A DNA stretch of 64,000 bases, from positions 269,229 through 333,228 of the forward strand of contig CAWAMR010000006.1 of assembly GCA_963783095.1 (NCBI GenBank). Direction: 5' to 3'. A model generated the notes under the pieces. It searched no databases, had not been told where the DNA came from, and worked only from the letters and a program-made list of their open reading frames with translations. Numbering within the stretch: position 1 is the stretch's first letter; each line of letters starts with the position of its first letter. Positions 18,750 to 28,456 of the stretch are shown piece by piece. The position numbers were made by a program, and so were the translations under genes. The DNA is from CAWAMR01 sp963783095. Lineage in GTDB: Bacteria; Planctomycetota; Planctomycetia; Gemmatales; Gemmataceae.

Positions 18750-18787
18750 TTTGGCGGAATCGAACGTCGGTCCAAAGGCGGTAAACC

Positions 18788-19923
18788 ATGAAAGAGTCAC
18801 TCGTCGTGCTGGTCGCATTGTCGATTGGTCTGGGATGCACTTGTGCGGACCAGAAACCCGATGAAAGCGACAAGAAACCAACTGCACCGTTTGCGGAGCA
18901 GCTTCAGGCTGCGAAAGAGGCGTTCGCAAAAATCGGCGGCTCGTTTTCCGACAAAGAGAAGGTTCCCTTCTTTCAGATGCGCATCCAAACAACGGATGAA
19001 GATCTGAAGAAGATACCTAACCTTTCGTTTTCGTTCGGCTTGGGCCTTGACAACACCAAGGTGACGGATGCGGGGCTGAAGGAAATCGCCAACCTCAAGA
19101 ACCTGAGCTACCTCCGCCTTCGGGTCACCAAGGTGACGAATGCGGGGATGAAGGAAATCGCCAAACTCAAGAACCTGACCGACCTTTTTCTCTCAGACAC
19201 CAAAGTGACGGATGCGGGGATTGAAGGAAATCGCCAACCTCAACAACCTGACCAAGCTCGACCTTTCTGCAACCGAAGTGACGGATGTGGGGCTGAAGGA
19301 AATCGCCAAACTCAACAACCTGACCGACCTCAACCTTTTTGGCAACCAAGGTGACGGATGCGGGGCTGAAGGAAATCGCCAACCTCAAGAATCTGGACCG
19401 CCTTGACCTCAACTCCACCAAGGTGACGGATGCGGGGCTGAAGGAACTCGCCAACCTCAAAAACTTGACCAACCTCGTTGTCGCCTACACCCAGGTAACG
19501 GATGCGGGGCTAAAGGAACTCGCCAACATTCCGAATTTAGCAAGCCTTGACCTCAGCGGCACCAATGTAACAAATGCGGGGCTGAAGGAACTCGCTTACT
19601 TAAAGAACCTGACCGATCTTGGTCTCAACGGCACGACGATAACGGATGGGGGGCTGAAGGAAATCGCCAAACTCAAAAACTTGACCGACCTTTTTCTCTC
19701 CGTCACCAAGGTAACGGATGCGGGAATGAAAGAAATCGCCAAACTCAAAAACCTTAACCGCCTCTTCCTCGCCAGAACCGAGGTGACGGATGTGGGGTTG
19801 AAGGAAATCGCCGACCTCAAAAACCTGACCCAGTTGGGCCTTAGCTACACCAAGGTAACGGATGCGGGAGTAGCTGAACTGCGAAAAGCATTGCCAAATG
19901 CCAACATCATTAACATTAAGTGA
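18788..19923 (+). CDS. LRR protein 4 of 6 (two frameshifts)
   Basis: The leader MKESLVVLVALSIGLGCTCA, the cap (EDLKKIPNLSFSFGLGLDN) and about 12 repeats are present, ending AGVAELRKALPNANII. Two one-base insertions break the frame: near 19,220 (GGGGATTGAAGG for GGGGATGAAGG) and near 19,340 (inside CCTTTTTGGCAACC). Corrected length is about 378 residues. The gap from gene 3 is only 38 bases and keeps the TCCAAAGGCGGTAAACC leader. The two insertions lie at runs of T or G, so the gene may be intact in the organism. Confidence 0.78.
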
Positions 19924-19973
19924 TTGTTGCTTGTTCTGGGCTTTTCATCATTCGGTTCCAAAGGCGATAGATC

Positions 19974-20886
19974 ATGAAAGAGTCACTCGTCGTGCTTGTC
20001 GCGTTGTCGATTGGTTTGGGTTGCAGCAGTGTCGCTGCAGAAACCAGACGAAAGCGGCAAAAAAACAATTGAGCCGACTGCGGAGCAGCTTCAGGCTGCG
20101 AAAGAGGCGTTCGCAAAAATTGGTGGAGAGTTTTCTGACAGAGAGAACGTACCCTTCTTTCAAATGCCTGAGCGGACGACGAATGAAGACCTGAAGAAGT
20201 TACCCGATCTTCCATTTTCATTCGGCCTTGGCCTCAGCTTCAGCAAGGTAACGGATGCGGGGCTGAAGGAACTCGCCAAACTCAAGAACCTTTCAAACCT
20301 TCAACTCTGCTTAACGAAAGTTACGGATGAAGGGGCAAAGGAACTCGCCAAACTAAAGGAATTGACCAACCTCAACCTCAATGTCACCGAAGTGACAGAT
20401 ACCGGGCTGAAAGAAATTGCCAAACTCAATAACTTGTCCGAACTCCGCCTCGAAATAACTAAGGTGACCGAAGTGGGGCTGAAGGAAATCGCCAAATTGA
20501 AGAAACTGACGCTGCTATCGCTCGGCATCACCAACGTAACGGATGCGGCAATGACGGAAATCGCCAAGCTCAAGGAATTGACCAACCTCAATCTCATCGG
20601 AACTAACGTGACGGATGTTGGGCTGAAGGAACTCGCCAACCTCAAAAACCTGACCGAGCTCCGCCTTTCCGGGACCGAAGTGACGGATGTAGGGCTGAAG
20701 GAGATCGCCAAACATAAGAACTTGACCCACCTTGATCTTTCGCGCACCAAGGTAACGGATGCGGGGCTAAAGGAAATCTCTAACCTCAAGGATCTACAAT
20801 GGCTTGATCTTGAGCGCACCAAGGTGACGGCGGCGGGAATAGCTGTACTGCGAAAAGCATTGCCAAAAGCCGAGATATTTGAGTGA
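19974..20886 (+). CDS. LRR protein 5 of 6 (one frameshift in the leader)
   Basis: The ATG at 19974 opens MKESLVVLVALSIGLGCSS, but the frame stops after 32 residues. One extra base in AGCAGTGTCGCTGCAG (AGCAGTGCGCTGCAG in genes 2 and 6) explains this; after it the protein continues QKPDESGKKTIEPTAEQLQA with about ten repeats to GIAVLRKALPKAEIF. Repeats are more varied than in the other copies (KLKELTNL, KLKKLTLL). A start inside the second frame (19,996) would lack the export leader and is not favoured. The upstream spacer is of the TTGCTTGTTCTG class. Confidence 0.78.
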
Positions 20887-21275
20887 TTCTTGTTTGTTCT
20901 GAACTTTTCATCAATCGGTTCCAAAGGCGGTAGACATGAAAGAGTCACTCGTCGTGCTTGTCGCATTGTCGATTGGTCTGGGATGTAGCAGTGCGCTGCA
21001 GAAACCAGACGAAGGCGGCAAAAAATCAACTGCGCCGACTGCCGAGCAGCTTCAGGCTGCGAAAGAGGCGTTCGCAAAAATTGGGGGAAAGTATTTCGAC
21101 ATCGAGAAGTTTCCCTACTTCGATATGCCCGGCGACACCGAGGATGATGACCTGAAGAAGATACCCAACCTTCCATTCTCTTTTGGCTTGGATCTCAGCG
21201 AAACCAAAGTGACGGATGCGGGGATGAAGCAAATCGCTAAACTCAAAAACCTGACGACCCTTGACCTCGACTTCA

Positions 21276-21284
21276 ACAAGGTGA
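21276..21284. repeat. Target-site duplication ACAAGGTGA, left copy
   Basis: The 9 bases directly left of the insertion sequence match the 9 bases directly right of it (22834-22842). Confidence 0.92.
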
Positions 21285-21306
21285 GGGTGTGGCAAAATTT
21301 CCTGGC
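21285..21306 (+). repeat. Left terminal inverted repeat of the insertion sequence
   Basis: 22 bases beginning GGGTGTGGCAAAATTT; the exact reverse complement is at the right end. Confidence 0.92.
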
Positions 21307-21385
21307 GCATTTTGAGTAGTTTGGTCAAGATAGGTAAAAGGTGTGTTGAGCGGAAGGAATTGAGCACCATGACCAGGATCCTATC

Positions 21386-22807
21386 ATGCAGCCAGAACCG
21401 AAGTTTTCCCGCGAAGCGTACATTGAATCAATGCGACAACGGGTCGAAGAAATCCTTGGAAAGGTGGCGGATGCAGTCAACGACGCGACGCGAGGCCACA
21501 TCATTTCGGGAAGTGAGGAGCAAGTTCGCGACCTGTTCGCAAAGCTGAGATGTGAGGCATTCGAGCGAGCAGCCCAGATGCGGATCGATGCGGCGGAAGC
21601 CGCTTTTCCCCCCTCCGCAGGATGCGAAGACCGGAAAGAGCAAGCGAAATAAAGGACGGCAGGAGTACAGCATTCTGACGATCAACGGCCGCATCCGACT
21701 GTGGCGGCGGCGCTGGCATTCGCCGGACGAAGGCACAACGACACCGCTGGACGCTTGGGTCGATGCGGTCGAAGCGACCATCAGCCTGGGCGTGCGCGAG
21801 ATGGCCTGTCGGCTCAACCGTGATGGCAGGAGCTTCGACAAGTCAGCCGACAACTTGGGTCGTACGGCTCAAGTGCAGATCAGCGGCGAATCATTCCGGT
21901 GCCTAGTGGAGACGGAGGGGCGCAGATCGCGCGAGCGCAGAAGGAGGGAAAGTTACCCGTCAATTGGTCGGCCAGCGATTGCAAAACGGAAGCGGCCGGT
22001 ACGCGGGTTTACTTCGGCAGCGATGGGGTGATGGTGCCCCAGGTGACGGACGTCGAGAAAAAGAAACGGCGTGAGAAGACCAAGGCAAAGCGTCGGCGTC
22101 GCGGCAAGAAGGCAAAGCCTCTGCCGCCTCGAAAAGTCGGCACGGACCAGAAATACAAGGAATTCAAGATCGTAGCCTTCTACGACGAAACGCAAGACCA
22201 TCGCTTGGTGTCGGGGACCAAAGGCGACCACCAAGTAGCGGGACGCCTGATGCGTCGAGAAGCAGACCGCATTCATTTGGATGAAGCGGACGAGAAGATC
22301 GGCAATGTCGACGGCGCGCCGTGGATCCGCAATCAAGTCGAGCGACAGAATCTGAATCTGGATGCGCTGGGTCTGGATTTCTATCACCTGAGCGAGCGCG
22401 TTCACAAAACGCGGCGGGAAATCTACGGTGATGGGGACGAAACGGGAAAGAAATGGGCGGTGGACCTGCTCCATTTGTTCAAGCACGAAGGCTACAAGCC
22501 TGCTTGGGAGTCGCTCCTACAATGGCGCGTCGGCCTCAAACGAGGCCAGCGTGCGCACGCCGACGAGTTGCTCTTTTACGTGAGCGAGCGGTCGGACATG
22601 ATCCGCTATCCCGAATTCATCGCCAAGGGGTGGCAGATTGGCAGCGGCCCAACGGAAGCGACCTGCAGAACACTTACGGAACGTGTGAAAGGCCCAGGAA
22701 TGCGCTGGGATCCGCCGAACGCCGAGGCCATCATGGGGATCGAATCGCTTTCACAGAGTGACCAATGGAAGGTCTACTGGGAAAGTCATTTGCCCTCAAA
22801 GGGTTAG
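21386..22807 (+). CDS. ISKra4-family-like transposase (two frame breaks)
   Basis: The protein begins MQPEPKFSREAYIESMRQRV with a helical N-terminal region. The frame changes near 21,610 at TTTTCCCCCC (five C would keep the frame: AAFPPPQDAKTGKSK) and again near 21,905 at GAGGGGCG (five G would give ETEGAQIARAQKEG). The rest is continuous: DNA-binding-like CRLNRDGRSFDKSADNLGR, an acidic catalytic core (VYFGSDGVMVPQVTD; FKIVAFYDETQDHRLV; LDFYHLSERVHK) and the C-terminal IGSGPTEATCRTLTERVKG with the last acidic residue. The pattern fits ISKra4 transposases with a DDE core. The first break could be a programmed frameshift, as in other insertion sequences; two sequence errors are equally likely. 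Confidence 0.82.
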
Positions 22808-22811
22808 GTAT

Positions 22812-22833
22812 GCCAGGAAATTTTGCCACACCC
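22812..22833 (-). repeat. Right terminal inverted repeat of the insertion sequence
   Basis: 22 bases ending TTTTGCCACACCC, the exact reverse complement of the left end. Confidence 0.92.
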
Positions 22834-22842
22834 ACAAGGTGA
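22834..22842. repeat. Target-site duplication ACAAGGTGA, right copy
   Basis: Matches 21276-21284 exactly; the LRR gene resumes immediately after. Confidence 0.92.
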
Positions 22843-23421
22843 CAGATGCAGGGATGAAGGAAATCGCCAAACTCAAAGGCTTGACCAACCTGACCCTTCT
22901 GGGCAACCCTGTCACGGATGCAGGGCTGAGGGAAATCGTCGACCTCAAAGACCTGACGACCCTTGTCCTCGACAGCACCGAAGTGACGGACGCCGGAATG
23001 AAGGAAATCGCCAAACTCAAAGGCTTGACTTGCCTTTACCTCAGAAGCACCAAAGTGACGGATGCAGGGATGAAAGAGATAGCCGACCTCAAAAGCCTGA
23101 CCCAACTTAACCTGAGCTACACCAAAGTGACGGATGCAGGACTGAAGGAAATCGCTAAATTCGAAAAGCTGACCGAGCTTGATCTTATCGAAACCGAGAC
23201 AACGGATGCCGTGATGAAAGAAATCGCCAAGCTCAAGGATTTAACAGATCTTGGCCTCGGTGGAACCAAGGTGACAGATGCAGGGCTAAAGGAAATCGCT
23301 AAACTCAAAAACCTGATGGAACTCAACCTGGTCGGAAACGAGGTTACAGATGACGGAGTAGCTGAACTGCAAAAAGCTCTGCCAAAGGTCAAGATTCATA
23401 GGTGATTCGACTTCGACGGCT

Positions 23422-24698
23422 TCAGCTTCTCATATAGCCCGACTCTTTCGGAGCACTGTACTTGATCGCCAGATGCGGCGTCTCGATCCGCTTTTGATCC
23501 GATCCAAGTGACTCCACCGCCGCTGCTACCAGTCCGGTCGTTAGCAGGGTGCGCTCGATCGGGTAAGGCGGCTTTGCCGGTCATGAACATTTCTTCGGCC
23601 TTCGACATCAGTGCTGCCGAATAGACCACATTCGGATTGGGCGGCAGGTAAAACAGCGTCGAAAGCGGCTCCTCCTGCCCTTTGAGCCGCGCGGCGAAGG
23701 TGAAATCGTCCACCAGTCCATTCATGAGCAGCATCGTGGCGTTGAAGACCGTCGCGTATTCGATGCGATAGGCGACCGGGTCCTCGACAAATTCGCGTAT
23801 CTGCTTCTGGCGTCGGGAAGCGATCGCTAGAACGTCTCGGGCTGCGCCAGCGTTTGCGTGCGGCACAGGCACGCCTCGAACAGACTGGGATCCCAGCCTC
23901 CCTCTTCCATGAGCCTGCTTCGAGGGCCTTCCAGACCGACTCGCCGCGCAGCGCCTGGATCGCTTTCACACCCGTTTCGCCGCCTTCGTCGCCGCTCCGC
24001 CATGCACTGAATGGTTTCCAGAGCATGGAAGTCATAACTGTCGACACTTCCCATCGCCAGAGCACATCACCTCTTCGAGCTCGGCCCCATAGGGCAAGTC
24101 GATGCTCGGCATTCGCCAGGTGAGCGGCAGCGACGAGCCCGCCAGCAACGGGAAATTCATCTTTTCCGACGGTCTCCACCATCTCCTTGGCCCATTCCCA
24201 TTTCCAGGATAGATGCTTGTCGTTGAAGATCGGGTGCTGTCCGGCCGTCCTTCTGGAAAACCTCGACAATCTGCTTGAAGAACTCGTAGCGCGGATATTG
24301 CGTTTGGCCAAGTTTGTTGACCGGGTACTCGCCATGTTCGCCGATCACCAGCACGGCATCGACGGCCAGTTTATCGCCGCCGCAACGAAGCGCTTCGGCG
24401 ATCGGTGGGATAGATGTTGAAGCCGAACTCTTTTCGCGCAGCTGCGGCTCAGATCGCCCTTGGGCGTCTGATCGACATAAGCCGAAACGACGTCGATTGC
24501 CGGGTGGTGCCACTTGCCGTTGATCGGATAGCCGACCAGGAACCGCTCGCCCATGTGCCAGGCGTGCGAACGGTACTTCCATACCGTCGTCACGATCGCC
24601 ATTTTTTTTGGCCCCTGCTTCGCAGGCTCCGCACCGCCCAGCGACGAAGCCGCAAGCGATGTGCCGACAGTGCCCAGAAAATTTCGCCTGGAAAGCAT
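23422..24698 (-). CDS. Tat-exported conserved planctomycete protein, unknown function (several frameshifts)
   Basis: The start at 24698 gives MLSRRNFLGTVGTSLAAS, a twin-arginine signal with the SRRxFL core, so the folded protein is exported. Conserved blocks are then found in order but in different frames: KMAIVTTVWKYRSHAWHMGE, IAEALRCGGDKLAVDAVLVI, GEHGEYPVNKLGQTQYPRYE, IFNDKHLSWKWEWAKEMVE, SYDFHALETIQCMAERR, LFEACLCRTQTLAQPETF, MLLMNGLVDDFTFAARLKGQ and SAALMSKAEEMFMTG. The end in the best frame is PHLAIKYSAPKESGYMRS, at 23422. At least five indels are needed. I remember this block order from planctomycete proteins annotated as hypothetical; no catalytic motif is evident. It converges on the LRR array. 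Confidence 0.72.
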
Positions 24699-24921
24699 GA
24701 TGTCTCCGATCGATGTCGAGATGTATTGGGGCAACGGGTTCATTATCGGGTTGCCAGGCGGGAATGGGCAAGCAGAAACCAGGTTCGTGCTGTCCGATTG
24801 ATTCATCGGACTTTATTCTTTGAGCGCTTGCCGGTGGGCGGTAGAATCAACTTCTACGGGTGCGTGTTTGCACCGGCAACGGCTATTAGCCACAAGTTGG
24901 AAAGGCGAGCGAGTTCTGATC

Positions 24922-25051
24922 CCCTCTCCCCTGTACTCAGGGGAGAGGGTTAGGGTGAGGGGAAGAGCCTGCCACCATGAAACGCGCGTTTTGGAAGGCT
25001 GAAGGTTTAACCCCTCACCCTAACCCTCTCCCCTGAGTACAGGGGAGAGGG
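24922..25051. repeat. Perfect 41-bp inverted repeat with nested palindromes (REP-like)
   Basis: The arms 24922-24962 and 25011-25051 are exact reverse complements, separated by 48 bases. Each arm itself contains a perfect hairpin: CCCTCTCCCCTG, loop TACT (or AGTA), CAGGGGAGAGGG, followed or preceded by TTAGGGTGAGGGG. This is the layout of paired REP elements. It lies between the divergently read Tat-protein gene and the first beta-lactamase-fold gene. Confidence 0.95.
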
Positions 25052-25108
25052 AATTAGTGCTTGCCGGATTCCGAAGTAGTACCCCGAATCGAAATGTGGA
25101 GTTGCGCG

Positions 25109-26376
25109 ATGGGTTGGCGGATGAGTGTCTTGGTTTTGGCCCTGTCTGTCTCCGGGGTTGGAGCGGCTCCGAAAGACAAATTGGAGGCTATCCCGGTCAC
25201 GGGCAGGCCAAACCGCGATCTGGCCGAACTCGACCGGATGATGACGCAGGTAATGAGAGAAAATCATTTGCCCGGGGCTTGGTGGCGGTGGCGCATCAGG
25301 GGCGGATCGTTTATGCACGCGGCTTCGGCTGGGCCGATCGAGAGAAGCAGGAAAAGGTCGAGCCGGAGTCGATGTTCCGGATCGCCAGCGTCTCGAAACC
25401 TATTACTTCCGTCGCCGTTCTGCAACTGGTCGAGCGCGGCAAACTCAAGCTCAGCGATCGTGTTTTCAACGTCCTGAAACTAGAGGAACCCACGGGAGCG
25501 AATGTCAAATTTGATGCCCGCTGGAAACAAGTCACGATTCTCGATCTGCTCCAACACACCGGCGGCTGGGATCGCGACAAATCGTTCGATCCGATGTTCA
25601 TATCTCCGCAGATCGTGGAGAAGTTCGGCATCAAGTCGCCAGCGATGCCGGACAGCATTATCCGCTACATGCTCCGCGAGCCGCTTCAGTTCGATCCGGG
25701 AAAAGGCGAATGCTATTCCAATTTCGGTTACTGCCTGCTGGGCCGGGTGATCGAGAAAGTCAGCGGACAGCCCTATGGAGAATATGTCGAAAAGCAGATC
25801 CTGGCCCCACTGGGGATCAAGTACATGAAGCTCGGCAAGACGCTTCTGAGCGACCGCGCCCGCGGCGAAGTGAAGTATTATGTGGGCACCAAAGATGCAC
25901 AGGGCAGTTCGCTCATGGGGCCGAATCTGGGCAAAACGGTGCCCTGGCAATACGGCTGCTGGTGCATTGAGGCCATGGATTCGCACGGCGGCTGGATCGC
26001 ATCGGCCCCAGCGCTGGTAAGGTTTGCATCGGCATTTGAAGATCCCGCCCGATGCAAGCTCTTGAACGCGAAGAGCATTCAGTTCATGTTCGCCCGACCC
26101 AAGGGGATCGCCGGACACGAAGCGGATGGCAAGCCGAAAGATTCCTACTATGCTTGCGGCTGGTCGATCGCGAAGGATGGCGGGCCGGGCCAATTCAATT
26201 ACTGGCACGGCGGTCTTCTGGACGGGACCTCGACCGGCCTGGTGCATCGTTGCGACAACATAACGTGGGCGGTGTTATTCAACAGCACCGGGTTCAGCAA
26301 AGAACCACCTTACGGCCTGGTGGACGGCTTGATGCACAAGGTCATCAACGAAGTGAAACGCTGGCCGGGACAGTGA
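25109..26376 (+). CDS. Serine beta-lactamase-fold hydrolase, copy 1 (one frameshift)
   Basis: The start at 25109 (MGWRMSVLVLALSVSGVGA) matches the start of the tandem copy and gives an export signal. The frame breaks near 25,277: one lost C in GCTTGGTGGCGG turns the expected LPGASVAVAHQGR into another frame. The active-site motifs of the class C beta-lactamase/DD-peptidase family are present: SxxK as ASVSKP near residue 94, YxN as YSNFGY near 201 and HGG near 366. The substrate may be a peptide, an ester or a beta-lactam; resistance should not be assumed. Corrected length is about 422 residues. The adjacent gene is a close duplicate. Confidence 0.85.
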
Positions 26377-26389
26377 GCCACAATGCAAT

Positions 26390-26442
26390 CGGTCGGGATT
26401 GAGACATGCTTTGTTAACAGCCCGATGTCTCATTCCTGACCG
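26390..26442. terminator. Imperfect hairpin after beta-lactamase-fold copy 1
   Basis: The arms 26390-26407 and 26425-26442 pair at 16 of 18 positions around a 17-base loop. There is no T run after it, so it is a possible but not a typical rho-independent terminator. The gap between the two copies is otherwise empty. Confidence 0.45.
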
Positions 26443-26508
26443 CGCGGAGTATAGCTCCGACCGGGAGGATTTGGCAAGCGGTGAAGTGGTAAGTTCCGGA
26501 GTTCAGTG

Positions 26509-27775
26509 ATGCGCTGGCAGATGATTGTCCTGGTTTTGGCCTTTTCTGTCGCCGAGGTTGAATCGGCGCAGAAAGACGCGAGCGACGATATCCCTGTCAC
26601 GGGCAAAGCCGTTCCGGAACTGGTCGAACTCGACGCGATGATAACCAGGATTATCAGGGAAAATCAATTGCCTGGGGCCTCGGTCGCGGTGGCGCATCGG
26701 GGCCGAATCGTTTACGCGCGCGGCTTCGGCAATGCCGATCGCGAGAAGGACGAAAAGGTCGAACCCGAGTCGATGTTTCGGATTGCCAGTATCTCGAAAC
26801 CCTTTACCAGTGTTGCCGTTCTTCAACTGGTGGAGCGCGGCAAACTGAAACTCGACGACCATGTATTCGACGTTCTGAAGCTGGAAGAACCCAAAGGCAA
26901 GTTCTTCAAATTCGATCCGCGCTGGAAGGAAATCACTATTCTCAATCTCCTCCAGCATACCGGGGGCTGGGAACGCGAAAAAACATTCGATCCGATGTTT
27001 ATTTCCCCCAGGATCGTCGCCAGGATGCGCCAAACCCCCGGCAATGCCCGAAACGATCATCCAATTTATGTTGCGCGAGCCGCTCCAGTTCGATCCGGGC
27101 AAAGGCTATAGCTATTCGAATTTCGGCTATTGCCTGCTCGGTCGAGTCATCGAAAAAGTCAGCGGCAAATCCTATGAGGAATATGTCAACAAGGAGATTC
27201 TGATACCGCTGGGGATCAAGCACATGCGACTCGGCAAGACGCTGCTGAGCGATCGCGCCCGTGGCGAAGTGAAGTATTATTTCGGTGGCAGGAATCAGGA
27301 AGCGGCCGGGGTCATGGGTCCAAATCTCGGCAGACCGGTGCCCTGGCCCTATGGCGGCTGGTGCCTTGAGGCGATGGATTCGCACGGCGGCTGGATCGCA
27401 TCGGCCCCGGACCTGGTGCGGTTCGCATCGGCGTTTGAGAACCCTGCCCGCTGCAAGCTATTGGACGAGAAGAGCATTCAGATCATGTTTGCCCGACCCA
27501 AGGGGATTGCCGGATACTATGCCAACGGCAAACCCAAAGATTCGTTCTATGCGTGCGGCTGGTCGATCAAGAAGGACGGCGGGCCGGGACAGTTCAACTA
27601 CTGGCACAGCGGGTTTGCGGACGGGACTTCAGCGGGGCTTGTGCATCGTTTCGACAACATCACCTGGGCGGTGTTATTCAACAGCACCGGTTTTACGAAA
27701 GACCCGCCTTATGTTCTTGTGGAGATGTCGATGAACAAGATTCTCAACGATGTCAAACGCTGGCCGGGACAGTGA
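26509..27775 (+). CDS. Serine beta-lactamase-fold hydrolase, copy 2 (one frameshift)
   Basis: It starts MRWQMIVLVLAFSVAEVESA and aligns with copy 1 over its full length. Motifs are SxxK (ASISKP) near residue 93, YxN (YSNFGY) near 202 and HSG in YWHSGFADG, where copy 1 has HGG. The frame breaks near 27,030 at AAACCCCCGG; copy 1 reads through there as SPAMPDSIIRYML and copy 2 resumes as PAMPETIIQFML. Corrected length is about 422 residues. Both copies share the C-terminal NEVKRWPGQ or NDVKRWPGQ ending. The pair arose by tandem duplication; the swap in the third motif could alter specificity. Confidence 0.85.
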
Positions 27776-27885
27776 ACGAAACATGTTTCCGCAATTCTGA
27801 ATCAACCGGTCTTTGACGTGTACAAATAAATACTATAATGAAATGTGAGGGAAGGGCAACGCGGTGACGGATTTTTACTATGTTC

Positions 27886-27904
27886 TTCGGCCTTTCAGGC
27901 CGAA
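27886..27904. repeat. Perfect hairpin TTCGGCCT-TTC-AGGCCGAA
   Basis: 8-bp arms around a TTC loop upstream of the YnfA gene. The core resembles the hairpin at 55017-55035. The 206-base gap around it also holds a C-rich run before the AGGAGG of the next gene. Confidence 0.7.
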
Positions 27905-27981
27905 ATAATCCGGCCCGCCGATACGAAATCCCCCCCCTTCCTCAAGACGGCGCTTCAACAGGAGGCAGAACGGACACCATC

Positions 27982-28337
27982 ATGATGATCTTGCACTCGC
28001 TATCATTGTTCATTGTCGCCGGGGTCTGTGAGATCGGTGGCGGCTGGTTGACGTGGAAGTGGCTGCGCGACGACAAGCCGGGCTGGTGGGGACTTGTGGG
28101 GGCGGTGGTGCTGATCCTCTACGGCATCATCCCCACCCTGCAAGCCAGCCACTTCGGTAGGGTCTATGCGGTGTATGGCGGCTTCTTCATCGTGTTGTCG
28201 CTCCTCTGGGTTGGTACTTCGACGGAAACCGCCCTGATTGGCCCGATGTAATCGGCGGCACCATCGCTCTCATTGGCGTCAGTGTGATGATGTACTGGCC
28301 GAGGGCCGCTCTCCCCCCGGCCGGAGGGGTGCCATGA
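27982..28337 (+). CDS. YnfA/UPF0060 family small membrane protein (one frameshift)
   Basis: The product begins MMILHSLSLFIVAGVCEIGG and has the four-helix layout of YnfA, a small drug/metabolite-transporter-like membrane protein. The motifs AGVCEIGGGWLTWKWLRDDK and GRVYAVYGGFFIVLSLLW are clear. The frame breaks at 28,212: one lost G in CTCTGGGTTGG; with it the protein continues GWYFDGNRPDWPDVIGGTIA and LIGVSVMMYWPRA to a stop at 28337. The family is usually about 108 residues, and this is about 118. The start has AGGAGG 16 bases upstream. The true substrate of YnfA is not firmly known. Confidence 0.88.
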
Positions 28338-28456
28338 GTACACGCAGAAGGCTGTTCTGTAACGCAATCGGCAAAAGTGCCACGAAAGTCGGCTGGTATT
28401 CACCATTTCGGATCGACGATTGAATAACTAAACAAACGAGGCGGTGAGCGGCCATG

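Larger units (their letters stand above)
21285..22833 (+). mobile_element. ISKra4-like insertion sequence, 1,549 bp
   Basis: The element is bounded by perfect 22-bp inverted repeats, at 21285-21306 (beginning GGGTGTGGCAAA) and 22812-22833, and by a 9-bp direct duplication of the target. Its transposase resembles the ISKra4 family, whose members have such ends and up to 9-bp duplications. It lies inside the sixth LRR gene, in the same direction as that gene. Confidence 0.9.
20936..23405 (+). pseudogene. LRR protein 6 of 6, split by an ISKra4-like insertion sequence
   Basis: The 5' part (20936-21284) has the shared leader and cap and enters the first repeats (TKVTDAGMKQIAKLKNLTTL). At 21285 an insertion sequence begins; the 3' part resumes at 22843 with the next repeat and ends DGVAELQKALPKVKIH at 23405. 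Removing the insertion and one copy of the 9-bp target duplication joins the parts in frame: 349 + 563 = 912 bases, or 303 residues, reading NKVTDAGMKE across the join. The gene was therefore intact until the insertion and has gained no other frameshift since, which points to a recent event. As it stands, the product would be a 127-residue stub. Confidence 0.92.

Noticed and set aside
15041..23405. 72-base periodic repeats that could be taken for a CRISPR-like or satellite array
   Set aside because: The period equals 24 codons, the repeats are coding LRR units with changes that keep the protein pattern, and there are no unique spacers.
26390..26442. Firm rho-independent terminator after beta-lactamase-fold copy 1
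   Set aside because: The hairpin has no following T run, so it is listed only as a possible terminator.
25109..27775. Calling the two beta-lactamase-fold genes antibiotic resistance genes
   Set aside because: The fold covers peptidases and esterases as well; SxxK, YxN and H[GS]G do not show beta-lactam hydrolysis.
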